This document shows, one piece after another, positions 20,693-29,843 of a stretch of 64,000 nt of DNA. Both the position numbers and the translations under genes were made by a program. Below the pieces are notes generated by a model. It was not told where the DNA came from and did no database searches. It saw nothing but the letters and a program-made list of their open reading frames with translations. Numbering within the stretch: position 1 is the stretch's first letter; each line of letters starts with the position of its first letter. The stretch is from Methylobacillus sp. (lineage in GTDB: Bacteria; Pseudomonadota; Gammaproteobacteria; Burkholderiales; Methylophilaceae), in assembly GCA_031285185.1 (NCBI GenBank), contig JAITWS010000098.1:23560-87559 (forward strand). Direction: 5' to 3'.

Positions 20693-21082
20693 AAAACCAC
20701 GGGGAATCCCTCGCTTTATAGTGTGAGGGGTTTCCCGCGCAGTGACGGCATTCTGAAATTTTGTCAAAAAGGCCGATGAAAGCAGAAGCGCCCCGCCGAA
20801 TGTCGGCTCAATATGGCCGTTCATCTTCGGCAGACTTGGATCGCGCGGCAGGCAGACGATTTCCCGACCCGCCATACAGCGCTTGGCTCTGCCTTCTGAT
20901 GAAAAGAGCCTCGCGGTGGGAGGGCGGAAACCGGACGCTGACCACGCATTCAAAAGAAAGTTGCACTTTGCGGAAATTAATGTAATACTGGCCTCGTAGT
21001 TTTGCGCGTTAATTGGCAAAAATCCTTTTGCAGTCGGCGCGCAGTTTTACCGTTATTTTTCACAACCAAGGGGGTTTTGATC

Positions 21083-21595
21083 ATGTTTAGCAATCGTACG
21101 ATGAAGAAGGTTCAAAAGGGTTTCACCCTTATCGAGTTGATGATCGTTGTCGCGATCGTCGGTATTCTCGCAGCGCTGGCTCTGCCGGCTTATCAGGATT
21201 ACACGGTGCGTGCTAGAGTCGCTGAAGGTCTGACGCGCGCTGATGCGGCGAAGAGCTCTGTTGCCGAGTTCTATGCTGCCAATAATCGCTTCCCGACAAC
21301 TACCGCCAGTGCGGGCTTTAGCACTGATGGTGCGGGCTACACTAGAAGCGTAGCTTGGAATCAGACTGCGACACCTCCTGGCGCTACTAATAGTGTTGGG
21401 CAGATTGAAGTCATTATGGGTGCCAGCGTATCTTCAAATAATCAGACTTACGCGTTTGTTCTCGGCGCAGTTACGACATTAAATGGTTTGATTACATGGA
21501 AGTGCTCTTCAGGTCAGGCTCTCTCCGCTATCGCTGTACCCACTGGTGCAGGGGAGGCTCTTCCTGAGCGTTACTCGCCGGCTACCTGCCGTTAA
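21083..21595 (+). CDS. pilA: Major type IV pilin (PilA)
   Basis: [45 protein letters not shown]-terminal Cys pair region ...ITWKCSS...YSPATCR; aaggggg SD. Confidence 0.93.
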   Translation: MFSNRTMKKVQKGFTLIELMIVVAIVGILAALALPAYQDYTVRARVAEGLTRADAAKSSVAEFYAANNRFPTTTASAGFSTDGAGYTRSVAWNQTATPPGATNSVGQIEVIMGASVSSNNQTYAFVLGAVTTLNGLITWKCSSGQALSAIAVPTGAGEALPERYSPATCR

Positions 21596-21616
21596 TCAAG
21601 TTGCATTAGTTGCTAC

Positions 21617-21647
21617 AAAACCCCGGTTTTCCGGGGTTTTGTTTTTT
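21617..21647 (+). terminator. Intrinsic terminator after pilA
   Basis: aaaaccccgg tttt ccggggtttt g tttttt. Confidence 0.88.
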
Positions 21648-21652
21648 GCAAA

Positions 21653-23689
21653 ATGAAATTTAAACCTAGTTTTCTTGTAGCGGTAGTCTTGCTTCTGATA
21701 GTCGCTGTCTATTTGCCGGGATTACACAGCGGATTTCTTTTTGACGACTATCCGAACATCTTGGACAACACGGCGCTCGATATTCCGTCACTTACCCCGA
21801 CCGAACTCTGGCATGCCATGCTATCCAGCAATGCCGGGCCTCTGAAACGCCCTGTTGCGATGCTGACTGTGACACTCAACCATTATTTTTATGGTTTGAA
21901 CCCGCAAGCCTACATCGTTACCAATATCACCATACATCTGCTTGCGGCGCTGGCGGTATTCGTGTTTACGTGGTTAGTCGCCAAGACATTGAATCGGCAA
22001 CGAGACATGCCAATTACTCCGTTTCATTTTGCGTTGATTGTGATGCTGATTTGGGGGTTGCATCCCTATAATCTCACAAGCGTTTTGTATATTATCCAGC
22101 GTATGACCAGTCTCGCAGGATTGTTTTCTTTACTTGCGCTGGCAATATACGCTTTTTACAGGACAAGGCTCGATCGAGATGGCAAGCTCCCCCGCTCGCC
22201 CCTACAAGGCAAGAGAAACTTGAAGTGGCGATTCCCCAAGCATCTTTTTCTGATGATATTCGGCGTAACCGTCACCTTTCTGTTGGCCATATTTTCCAAA
22301 GAAAACGCTTTATTACTTCCAATTCAGCTTGCCGTTCTGGAGTTCACAATCTTTGCAAACGTTGAAAAAACACCTGTGTATTGGCTCAAACTTCGCAAAT
22401 GGATGCTCATACTCGGCGGAACCGCCATCGCCATTTTTGCCCTGAAAACGCTACTCATGACCGATTGGGTTACCAGTTATGCTGCGCGTGACTTCACGCT
22501 TGGAGAACGCGTTTGGACCGAGCAGCGCATTTTGTTCGTTTATTTGCGGCAAATTGTGCTCCCTGATATTACCAGCATGGGACTTCTTCTTGACGACATG
22601 CCTATATCTCATGGCCTGTTTAGTCCAATTACTACGGTATTGGCACTGATCTTCCATCTGACGCTGATATTCGCCGCGCTCCGCTACCGGACAAAGCAGC
22701 CTGTATTCAGTTTTGCAGTGTTGTGGTTTTATAGCTCTCACCTGCTTGAGTCAACAGTGTTCCCGCTGGAACTCATGTTCGAACATCGCAACTATCTGGC
22801 CATGTTCGGCCCCATCATCGCAATTGTGTACTATGCGCTATTGGTGACTCGCACACAAAAGCAGCGCAGAATTGCTTATTCCTTTCTTTACTGTTTTATC
22901 GGTTTGTTGGGAATTTCAACAGCCACGCGTGCTTCCTATTTCGGGGATCCCGCTGCTTACACTCTTTATGAAGCCGAACACCACCCCCATTCTTCCCGTT
23001 CAAATTTCAATGCCGGAAGAACCATGACGCAGACGATGCTTGCTGATATGGGAAATAAAGAATTTTACTTTGCGAAAGCCATCAGCTACTACCACAAAGC
23101 AAAACAGGCCGAGAACCCTAGAATTGAACCATTCATTGCAGAGTTACAAACCTGGCTGGCTGCCGGAAAGCCAATTGATCCTTCATTTATTGTCTCACTG
23201 CAAGAAAAACTGAAATCTATTCCCCCTGGGAATGATGGGTATTATATTGCCCAAGGATTGCTAAGTATCGGGCAACTAGGCTATCCCAATAGAGTTACAA
23301 AAGAGCAGCTTGATGGCATATTTGTTTCTGCACTTGCCAATCCCGGGCTGCAAGGAGATAGCAGGGGTCATTTGCTAATCGCTCGTAGCATAGCTTATTG
23401 CAACTATTACAAAATATGCGACAAAGCCATTCCTCTGGCGGAGGAGGCCGTAAAGACTGCGCCTAGTCATACCGAATTCAAAGTTATGTTGGCAAGTCTC
23501 TATGGTCAAGTCGGAGACAAGGCAAACCAACAAAAATGGATTGCTATTGCTGAAGACGCAGACAAACTAAAATATTTTTCCGGGCAGATACGACTTTTGA
23601 AAAGTGGCGTAATTATCACTTGGGGTCCCCAACTACCGAACCAACAACCAAATGACCAAACTCAGCCTCATCCTACCAGCCAAAAATGA
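21653..23689 (+). CDS. GT-C-fold multi-TM glycosyltransferase, TfpB/TMTC-like (candidate pilin glycosyltransferase)
   Basis: Multi-TM; YLPGLHSGFLFDDYPNI near N-terminus (acidic GT-C first-loop motif), IYRRM-type segment VLYIIQRMTSLAGLFSLLALAIY, EHRNYL; C-terminal TPR-like helical region; adjacent to pilA. Confidence 0.75.
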   Translation: MKFKPSFLVAVVLLLIVAVYLPGLHSGFLFDDYPNILDNTALDIPSLTPTELWHAMLSSNAGPLKRPVAMLTVTLNHYFYGLNPQAYIVTNITIHLLAALAVFVFTWLVAKTLNRQRDMPITPFHFALIVMLIWGLHPYNLTSVLYIIQRMTSLAGLFSLLALAIYAFYRTRLDRDGKLPRSPLQGKRNLKWRFPKHLFLMIFGVTVTFLLAIFSKENALLLPIQLAVLEFTIFANVEKTPVYWLKLRKWMLILGGTAIAIFALKTLLMTDWVTSYAARDFTLGERVWTEQRILFVYLRQIVLPDITSMGLLLDDMPISHGLFSPITTVLALIFHLTLIFAALRYRTKQPVFSFAVLWFYSSHLLESTVFPLELMFEHRNYLAMFGPIIAIVYYALLVTRTQKQRRIAYSFLYCFIGLLGISTATRASYFGDPAAYTLYEAEHHPHSSRSNFNAGRTMTQTMLADMGNKEFYFAKAISYYHKAKQAENPRIEPFIAELQTWLAAGKPIDPSFIVSLQEKLKSIPPGNDGYYIAQGLLSIGQLGYPNRVTKEQLDGIFVSALANPGLQGDSRGHLLIARSIAYCNYYKICDKAIPLAEEAVKTAPSHTEFKVMLASLYGQVGDKANQQKWIAIAEDADKLKYFSGQIRLLKSGVIITWGPQLPNQQPNDQTQPHPTSQK

Positions 23690-24506
23690 AGCGGCGGCAT
23701 TGGCGCAATTGTTGCCGGAATTGGTAACGCGCTACCCCGAAGCGGAGATCATCGTCGTCAGCGACGGCTCCTCCGACAATACCGCCGAATTGGTCGCGCA
23801 ATATCGTTGCCGGTTGGTTGAACACGCCTATTCCAAGGGCAATGGCGCAGCCATCAAAACCGGCGCGCGCGCGGCCACGGGTGACATTCTGGTTTTCATG
23901 GATGCCGACGGTCAGCACAAGCCGGAAGATATTCAACGGTTGCTTGACACGTTGAATGAAGGACATGACATGGTTGTGGGCGCACGCTCCCGCGCATCCC
24001 AGGCTGGAGTTCATCGCGCCACGGCAAATGGATTTTACAATCGTCTTGCCTCATGGATGGTCGGCCATAAAATCTCAGATTTAACTTCGGGATTTCGGGC
24101 GGTTCGTGCGGACAAGTTCCGCCAGTTTCTTTACCTGCTGCCGAACGGATTTTCTTATCCGACGACGATCACCATGAGTTTTTTTCGCGCCGGATATTCG
24201 GTCGCCTACATCCCCATCGAAGCGCCCAAGCGCATCGGAAAAAGCCATATCCGACTGTTCAAAGACGGAATGCGTTTTCTGCTGATTATTTTCAAGATCG
24301 GCACTTTGTATTCCCCGCTAAAGCTATTTACCCCTCTCAGCGCGGCATTTTTCGCCACCGGGCTTGGATATTATTTATATACTTACCTGACCTTCCACCG
24401 CTTTACCAACATGTCAGCGCTATTATTCATCACCTCCATGCTTGTCTTTCTGATGGGATTGATTTCAGAACAAATCACAACATTGATCTACAAAGACGAC
24501 GATTAG
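23652..24506 (+). CDS. Family 2 glycosyltransferase, dolichol/undecaprenyl-phosphate-sugar synthase-like, with C-terminal TM segments
   Basis: LSLILPAKNEAAALAQLLPEL...VSDGSSDNTAEL...FMDADGQHKPEDI...SDLTSGFRAVRA; two C-terminal hydrophobic segments. Confidence 0.87.
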   Translation: MTKLSLILPAKNEAAALAQLLPELVTRYPEAEIIVVSDGSSDNTAELVAQYRCRLVEHAYSKGNGAAIKTGARAATGDILVFMDADGQHKPEDIQRLLDTLNEGHDMVVGARSRASQAGVHRATANGFYNRLASWMVGHKISDLTSGFRAVRADKFRQFLYLLPNGFSYPTTITMSFFRAGYSVAYIPIEAPKRIGKSHIRLFKDGMRFLLIIFKIGTLYSPLKLFTPLSAAFFATGLGYYLYTYLTFHRFTNMSALLFITSMLVFLMGLISEQITTLIYKDDD

Positions 24507-24513
24507 CCCTCCC

Positions 24514-25608
24514 ATGATTCACATCGTAATAGGCACCAAAGCTCAACTGATTAAAATGGCTCCGGTGATGCGGATGCTTCGCGATGGCGGTTTGCCTTAC
24601 CGATTTATTTCCACGGGTCAACATCGAGACACGATGGAAGATATTCTCGCGAACTTCCGTTTGCCCAAACCGGATTATGTGCTGTATCAAGGTTCGGATA
24701 TTACGTCCATACCCAAGATGGCAATCTGGGGCATTCGTATTCTATGGAAAACCTTGTGGCGTCGCCGCGAAATTTTTGGAAATGATCGTCAAGGCATTGT
24801 ATTGGTACACGGCGATACATTTTCAACACTGCTGGGCGCGCTCATGGCAAAAATCGGGCGCTTGAAAGTGGGGCATGTGGAATCCGGGCTACGATCGCAC
24901 AATTTGTTGCATCCGTTTCCTGAGGAGATAACACGACTTTTAACATTCTGGCTTGCCGACTATTACTTCTGTCCTGGAGACTGGGCAGTAAAGAACGTGC
25001 AGAAATATGCGGGACACAAAATCAATACTGGTGCCAATACGTTAGCGGATGCGTTGCACATGGCTCAATCAACTATTGACAGTCTGGATGTGGACTTCCC
25101 ATCCGAACCTTATGCCATTGCTACTTTGCACCGGTTTGAAAATATATACTCACGTCAGGCTCTGCAAAGAATTGTTGATATTGTTTGCAATATCGCCGAT
25201 ACAAAAAAAATCCTCTTTATCCTGCACCAGCCAACTCAAAAAAAACTGCATCACTTCGACCTCTACCAAGTCTTGGAACAACATCCGAATATTGAGCTTC
25301 GGGAGCGGTACGACTATTTCCGATTCATAAAATTGCTGAGTCAAGCTGAGTTCGTCATCAGCGATGGCGGAAGCAATCAGGAGGAGTGTTATTACCTTGG
25401 AAAGCCGATTCTACTGCTACGGCAAGCCACTGAGCGACAAGAAGGGTTGGGGGAGAATTGTGTATTGAGCCACTACGATACGAACATCATTGCAGACTTT
25501 GTGAAAAATTACAGCACGCATCAACGAGAGCAAGTCCATTTTATAACGACTCCCTCCGAGATCATTGCCAACACATGCAAGCCATTTAGCACATTACCAA
25601 GCAGATAA
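24514..25608 (+). CDS. UDP-N-acetylglucosamine 2-epimerase (WecB)-like protein, variant active-site loop
   Basis: IVIGTKAQLIKMAPVMRML, VLVHGDTFSTLLGA, VGHVESGLRS, SDGGSNQEECYYLGKPILLLRQATERQEG. Confidence 0.85.
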   Translation: MIHIVIGTKAQLIKMAPVMRMLRDGGLPYRFISTGQHRDTMEDILANFRLPKPDYVLYQGSDITSIPKMAIWGIRILWKTLWRRREIFGNDRQGIVLVHGDTFSTLLGALMAKIGRLKVGHVESGLRSHNLLHPFPEEITRLLTFWLADYYFCPGDWAVKNVQKYAGHKINTGANTLADALHMAQSTIDSLDVDFPSEPYAIATLHRFENIYSRQALQRIVDIVCNIADTKKILFILHQPTQKKLHHFDLYQVLEQHPNIELRERYDYFRFIKLLSQAEFVISDGGSNQEECYYLGKPILLLRQATERQEGLGENCVLSHYDTNIIADFVKNYSTHQREQVHFITTPSEIIANTCKPFSTLPSR

Positions 25609-25609
25609 T

Positions 25610-26635
25610 TTATCCGTCACGGCGCTGCAATATCAACAGGAGTTTAAAAATTGCATTTTCCAGCGGCATGGTTCTATAGCTTCCACAAGCTTTCAATATG
25701 CCTAACCGCTTAAACGCAGGAACTGCCAGAAGGTTTGCATAGTTGGCAAGCTGTTGCTCAGATTCGAAGTGGGGATGTGCGCCCCGTGATCGTATGCGCT
25801 CTCGTACCAAACCCGCTTGCAAAATGCTACGATAAACAATAGATATCTGATCCCGCCAGCGCTTGGGTGAATATAAAAATCTTGCCACACGATACCAAAA
25901 AGATTTAACCCCAAAGACGTTAGCCCCATGTTGACGGTACTGTACCAATGGCTGCTCGACATAACCGATGCGCCCAACCGCAGCGCACAGAATCGCCAAC
26001 CACCAATCGTGCATCCACGCACCCTGGGGCACTGGACAGGCAAGATCAAGCGCCGCCCGATTCACCAAACAAGCGCATCCAACCACCTGACATTGCGCCA
26101 GTAAAACTCCTAAGTTGGTATGCGCAGGCGAGCGTTTTACATACTTCAAAAATGATGGGGCAATCATTTTTTTCTGTGCATCCACTACAGCAAGATCGCT
26201 ATACACCAACAATGGCAGCCTGTTACCTTCAGTGGCCTCCATTTCACGCATTGCAGCAAGCATCACCCCCAGTTTGTCCGGATTCCATATATCATCTTGG
26301 TCGGAAAAAAATACATAGTCCGCCTCCCGCATCAACGCATACTGCATGAGCTCTGAAAAATTACCAGAGACCCCAAGATTGCCGATCCTATCATCCAGTA
26401 GATGAATGCGCGCATCCTCCTGTGTGAGACGCTGGATAATCTCAACGGTATCATCACGCGACCCGTCATCTCGCACAATCAATACCCAATCGCTGAAATG
26501 CTGCGCCTGTATACTCCGAATTTGCTCCTCAACATACCGCGCTCCGTTATAACATGCCAGAAGAATGAATACGCGCCATCCTGTATATAAGGTATCAGAA
26601 GATAATGGCACGGACTGGGAAAGCAAATTTTTCAA
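25610..26635 (-). CDS. Glycosyltransferase family 2
   Basis: FILLACYNGARYVEEQIRSIQAQHFSDWVLIVRDDGSRDDTVEII...FFSDQDDIWNPDKL. Confidence 0.9.
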   Translation of the reverse strand: MKNLLSQSVPLSSDTLYTGWRVFILLACYNGARYVEEQIRSIQAQHFSDWVLIVRDDGSRDDTVEIIQRLTQEDARIHLLDDRIGNLGVSGNFSELMQYALMREADYVFFSDQDDIWNPDKLGVMLAAMREMEATEGNRLPLLVYSDLAVVDAQKKMIAPSFLKYVKRSPAHTNLGVLLAQCQVVGCACLVNRAALDLACPVPQGAWMHDWWLAILCAAVGRIGYVEQPLVQYRQHGANVFGVKSFWYRVARFLYSPKRWRDQISIVYRSILQAGLVRERIRSRGAHPHFESEQQLANYANLLAVPAFKRLGILKACGSYRTMPLENAIFKLLLILQRRDG

Positions 26636-26656
26636 CCTAGTTCCTTGATAAGCGCT

Positions 26657-27601
26657 TTATACAAGAAGATGCAATCCAAAACTCTTGCATACACCATGCA
26701 TCACTCCTCGCATACTCTGCTTCAGAGATAACCCACAAGAGTTGTCCAGAAAAATAACTGATGCCAACATGCTAATAATGTTACGCATCACAAACAATTT
26801 TCCGCCCAGAGGCATGGGAAAATACAGCAAATGATATACAGCATTCCTAAATTGAAAGTAGCGACGTATCGGGCTATATCGCCCTAAGGCTCGCTTACCA
26901 AATGATCTCAAGCCATCCGATAGTTCGTGCATGAGAAAAGTTTTAGTGGTACCCAAAACTTTATATCCATGTTTTGCAAGTCGCCAACACCAATTATGAT
27001 CAACATAATCAATAAATAATTGATCATCAAACGGAATAGTTTGCCACGCAGTCAAATCAAACAAGCAACCGGACGTAAGCAGCAGTGAGACCTCTTCCGT
27101 TCCTGAACCATGCCATTTCTCAGGTATCCAGCCTGCTGTTCGCGCAAACGCGGAATGCCACATTTTGCCATCACGCACATCCCGTATTTGTGGTCCGATC
27201 GCAGCCACACGTATGCCATCCGACCTCGCCAAGCGCATTTCTGACATTAGCACCTCAATCATTTCGGGGGCAGGCAAGCTATCCTGATCAAAGGAAACGG
27301 CATAATGCATACCTCGCTGGACGGCCACTTGGCAAGCTTGATTTAATGCCGTGGCAACCCCAACATTTACTCTCCGAGACTCAACATGAATTTCAACTTC
27401 AACCTTGGGAAGACAGTTGATATCCAATCCCCCGTTATCAAAAAGAATAACCAATCTAACCGATGGAGAAATTCTTGTAACTAACCGGCTTAGTTTCTCG
27501 GCATCCGGATAGAAACAAACAACAATCGCCGCTAACGAAGATAACTCCATGTTTGAAGTGGGCGACAACAATATGGGCTTGGTATGCAAGTCGCTTGGCA
27601 T
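26657..27601 (-). CDS. Glycosyltransferase family 2 (rhamnosyltransferase-like)
   Basis: LAAIVVCFYPDAEKLSRLV...NVGVATALNQACQVAVQRGMHYAVSFDQDSLPAPEMIEVL...IDYVDHNWCWRL. Confidence 0.87.
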   Translation of the reverse strand: MPSDLHTKPILLSPTSNMELSSLAAIVVCFYPDAEKLSRLVTRISPSVRLVILFDNGGLDINCLPKVEVEIHVESRRVNVGVATALNQACQVAVQRGMHYAVSFDQDSLPAPEMIEVLMSEMRLARSDGIRVAAIGPQIRDVRDGKMWHSAFARTAGWIPEKWHGSGTEEVSLLLTSGCLFDLTAWQTIPFDDQLFIDYVDHNWCWRLAKHGYKVLGTTKTFLMHELSDGLRSFGKRALGRYSPIRRYFQFRNAVYHLLYFPMPLGGKLFVMRNIISMLASVIFLDNSCGLSLKQSMRGVMHGVCKSFGLHLLV

Positions 27602-27625
27602 TAATGTTCCGTTTTGTACTACAGC

Positions 27626-28855
27626 TTAGATAATTTCCAAATTAGGTAACGGAAAAACCAATCTTGCGTGTTCCCATTTTCGATTAACGAGGAAGAATCG
27701 CCTGAAATGCCATGGCAGCACGATTAAATAATCTGGTTCATCGTGCAACATATCGGCTTCAGGAACAATGGGGATCCACGTTCCCGGCGTATAGCAACCG
27801 TATTTTTCCGCATTCACTTCACCGACACAGGTTATTTCCTTTTCGGTGATGCCGCAGTATTGCAACAGCACATTCCCCTTGGTTGACGCGCCCAGCGCGG
27901 CGACGGTTTTGCCTTCCGTGTGCGCGTTGCGGATAAATGCCAGCAGGTCCAAACGAGTTTGTGCGACTCGAGCGGCGAATGCTTGGTAGGGTATCAATGT
28001 GTCCAGCCCTTGCACATGCTCGTCATCCAGTATTTTTTGCACCGCGACCGGAACCGCCTCGGTGCCAGATAATTTTGCAACAGTGACCGAAAAGCTGCCG
28101 CCGTTCACATCATTGAACTCGACATCGAGAATTTTGAAGCCAATGCGATCCGTCATCCATTTAATCTGGCGCAACGCATAAAATTCCAGATGCTCGTGGC
28201 AAACCGTGTCGTAGGAGTTGGTTGCCAGCATGGTTGGCATGTAGCTCTGCTCAAACACCCAGATGCCATCGTCTGCCAGTACATCGTGCACTTCCTTCAT
28301 AAAGAACATCGGTGCTTCCAGATCGTAGAACATGGAAAAAGACGTGACGACTTTTGCTTTTCTGTTGGGGAAGCGCTCCTGCAACAAGCGGGAAGAAAAG
28401 AAATCCGGGATAAGCTGAATATGCGACGGATAGTAGGTGTGGAATTTGACACCTGTCGGGTCAATACCCACCAAATCCAGATTCTTGGGATAGGCTTGCA
28501 GCGTAGTACTGTCGTTGCTGCCAATGTCAATGACCAGATCGCCCGGCTTCAATTCCACCATATTGCGAATGCGCTCCACCTTGCCATGCAAATGCGCGAC
28601 CATGCTGGCGTTCAGGCCGGAACGGTAGCCGTAATTCTCGCCGTACATTTCGCCGAGGTCATAGCTATGTTCCAATTGCAGCAAGCCGCAAGCGTTATCG
28701 CCCATGCACTTTACCAAGCGCAATGGGCCGGTTGTCACCTTCGCGTTTTTCTCACGCGGAAAAACGCCGGTGAGCATTTGCTCACCCAAATCCAACACAC
28801 ATTCGAGATGCGTGTTGCCGCAAATTCTGCATTTTTCGATTTTTCTGTAAGTCAT
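27626..28855 (-). CDS. Class I SAM methyltransferase of the NDP-deoxyhexose C-methyltransferase type
   Basis: N-terminal zinc-binding-like CRICGNTHLECVLDLGEQMLTGVFP; VIDIGSNDSTTLQAYP SAM motif; YDTVCHEHLEFYALRQI; C-terminal VAALGASTKGNVLLQYCGI. Confidence 0.85.
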   Translation of the reverse strand: MTYRKIEKCRICGNTHLECVLDLGEQMLTGVFPREKNAKVTTGPLRLVKCMGDNACGLLQLEHSYDLGEMYGENYGYRSGLNASMVAHLHGKVERIRNMVELKPGDLVIDIGSNDSTTLQAYPKNLDLVGIDPTGVKFHTYYPSHIQLIPDFFSSRLLQERFPNRKAKVVTSFSMFYDLEAPMFFMKEVHDVLADDGIWVFEQSYMPTMLATNSYDTVCHEHLEFYALRQIKWMTDRIGFKILDVEFNDVNGGSFSVTVAKLSGTEAVPVAVQKILDDEHVQGLDTLIPYQAFAARVAQTRLDLLAFIRNAHTEGKTVAALGASTKGNVLLQYCGITEKEITCVGEVNAEKYGCYTPGTWIPIVPEADMLHDEPDYLIVLPWHFRRFFLVNRKWEHARLVFPLPNLEII

Positions 28856-28868
28856 GTTTTCTCTCGTA

Positions 28869-29843
28869 CTATTGTTTTAGGGACGCCCCAAGTAATGTCA
28901 AATCCGCATCCACCATCATGCCCACCAGTTGCTCAAATTCAATCTGCGGTGACCAACCCAGCACATTTTTAGCCTTGTCAGCGCAACCAACCAAGGGAAA
29001 CGGCTCGTTCGGACGAATCGCATCCTTATCCTCACGCACATAATCACGATAATCCAACCCAACGTGGCGAAATGCAATTTCGCAAAATTCACGTACTGTG
29101 TGCATTTCACCAGTCGCCACAATGTAATCATCCGGCTGCGTATGTTGCAACATCATCCACATGGCGCGCACGTAATCACCGACAGAACCCCAGTCGCGTT
29201 GTGCATCCAGGCTGCCGAGACGCAATTCATCGCTTAATCCCAGCTTGATACTCGCTGCCGCGTGGGCAATTTTTCGTGTCACAAATTCCTGCCGACGGCG
29301 TGGGCTTTCATGATTGAACAAAATCGCCGAACAGGTAAACAAGCCATAACGTTGACGATAAATACGCACCATCGCATCGGCATACAGTTTGGCTGCCCCA
29401 TAAGGGCTACGCGGATTGGCAAAGGTATTTTCCGTCTGCGGACTTTCTATAGCTTCGCCGAATATCTCACGACTGGAAGCCTGACAGAAGCGGATGTTTT
29501 TGTCTGTCTGACGTATCGCTTCCAGTATGCGCGTCACAGCCAATCCATTTATTTCTCCGATATCGGCAGGATTATCGTACATGCCTGTACCGGAAGAATA
29601 TGCGGCAAGATTATAAACTTCGCCGGGACGGTGGCATGCCAACAGATTAAAAATCTTTGCTTGATCCAGTAAGTCCCATTCTTCCACGATCAACTGCCCG
29701 ATAAGCGCAGATGAAAACTGCAACCTAGCGCAGTCCGCATGTCGAGCTGTGCCAATGACTCGATAGCCTCGCGCCAGCAAAAATTCGGCCAAGTAAATGC
29801 CATCTTGACCGGAAATACCGGTGATTAAAGCGGTCTGACACAT
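28869..29843 (-). CDS. SDR-family NDP-sugar dehydratase/epimerase, divergent GMD paralog
   Basis: [70 protein letters not shown]. Confidence 0.88.
   Translation of the reverse strand: MCQTALITGISGQDGIYLAEFLLARGYRVIGTARHADCARLQFSSALIGQLIVEEWDLLDQAKIFNLLACHRPGEVYNLAAYSSGTGMYDNPADIGEINGLAVTRILEAIRQTDKNIRFCQASSREIFGEAIESPQTENTFANPRSPYGAAKLYADAMVRIYRQRYGLFTCSAILFNHESPRRRQEFVTRKIAHAAASIKLGLSDELRLGSLDAQRDWGSVGDYVRAMWMMLQHTQPDDYIVATGEMHTVREFCEIAFRHVGLDYRDYVREDKDAIRPNEPFPLVGCADKAKNVLGWSPQIEFEQLVGMMVDADLTLLGASLKQ

Noticed and set aside
20971-20999. Extended -10 sigma70 promoter for pilA (TTGCAC-17-AATACT with TG)
   Set aside because: Possible but matches are weak; not strong enough to list as a feature.
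21013-21034. Sigma54 promoter upstream of pilA (ttggcaaaaatccttttgca)
   Set aside because: GG and GC dinucleotides are 13 nt apart instead of the required 10, so it does not fit -24/-12 geometry.
26085-26349. Short + strand ORFs inside the 25610 GT2 gene
   Set aside because: Antisense to a clear glycosyltransferase.
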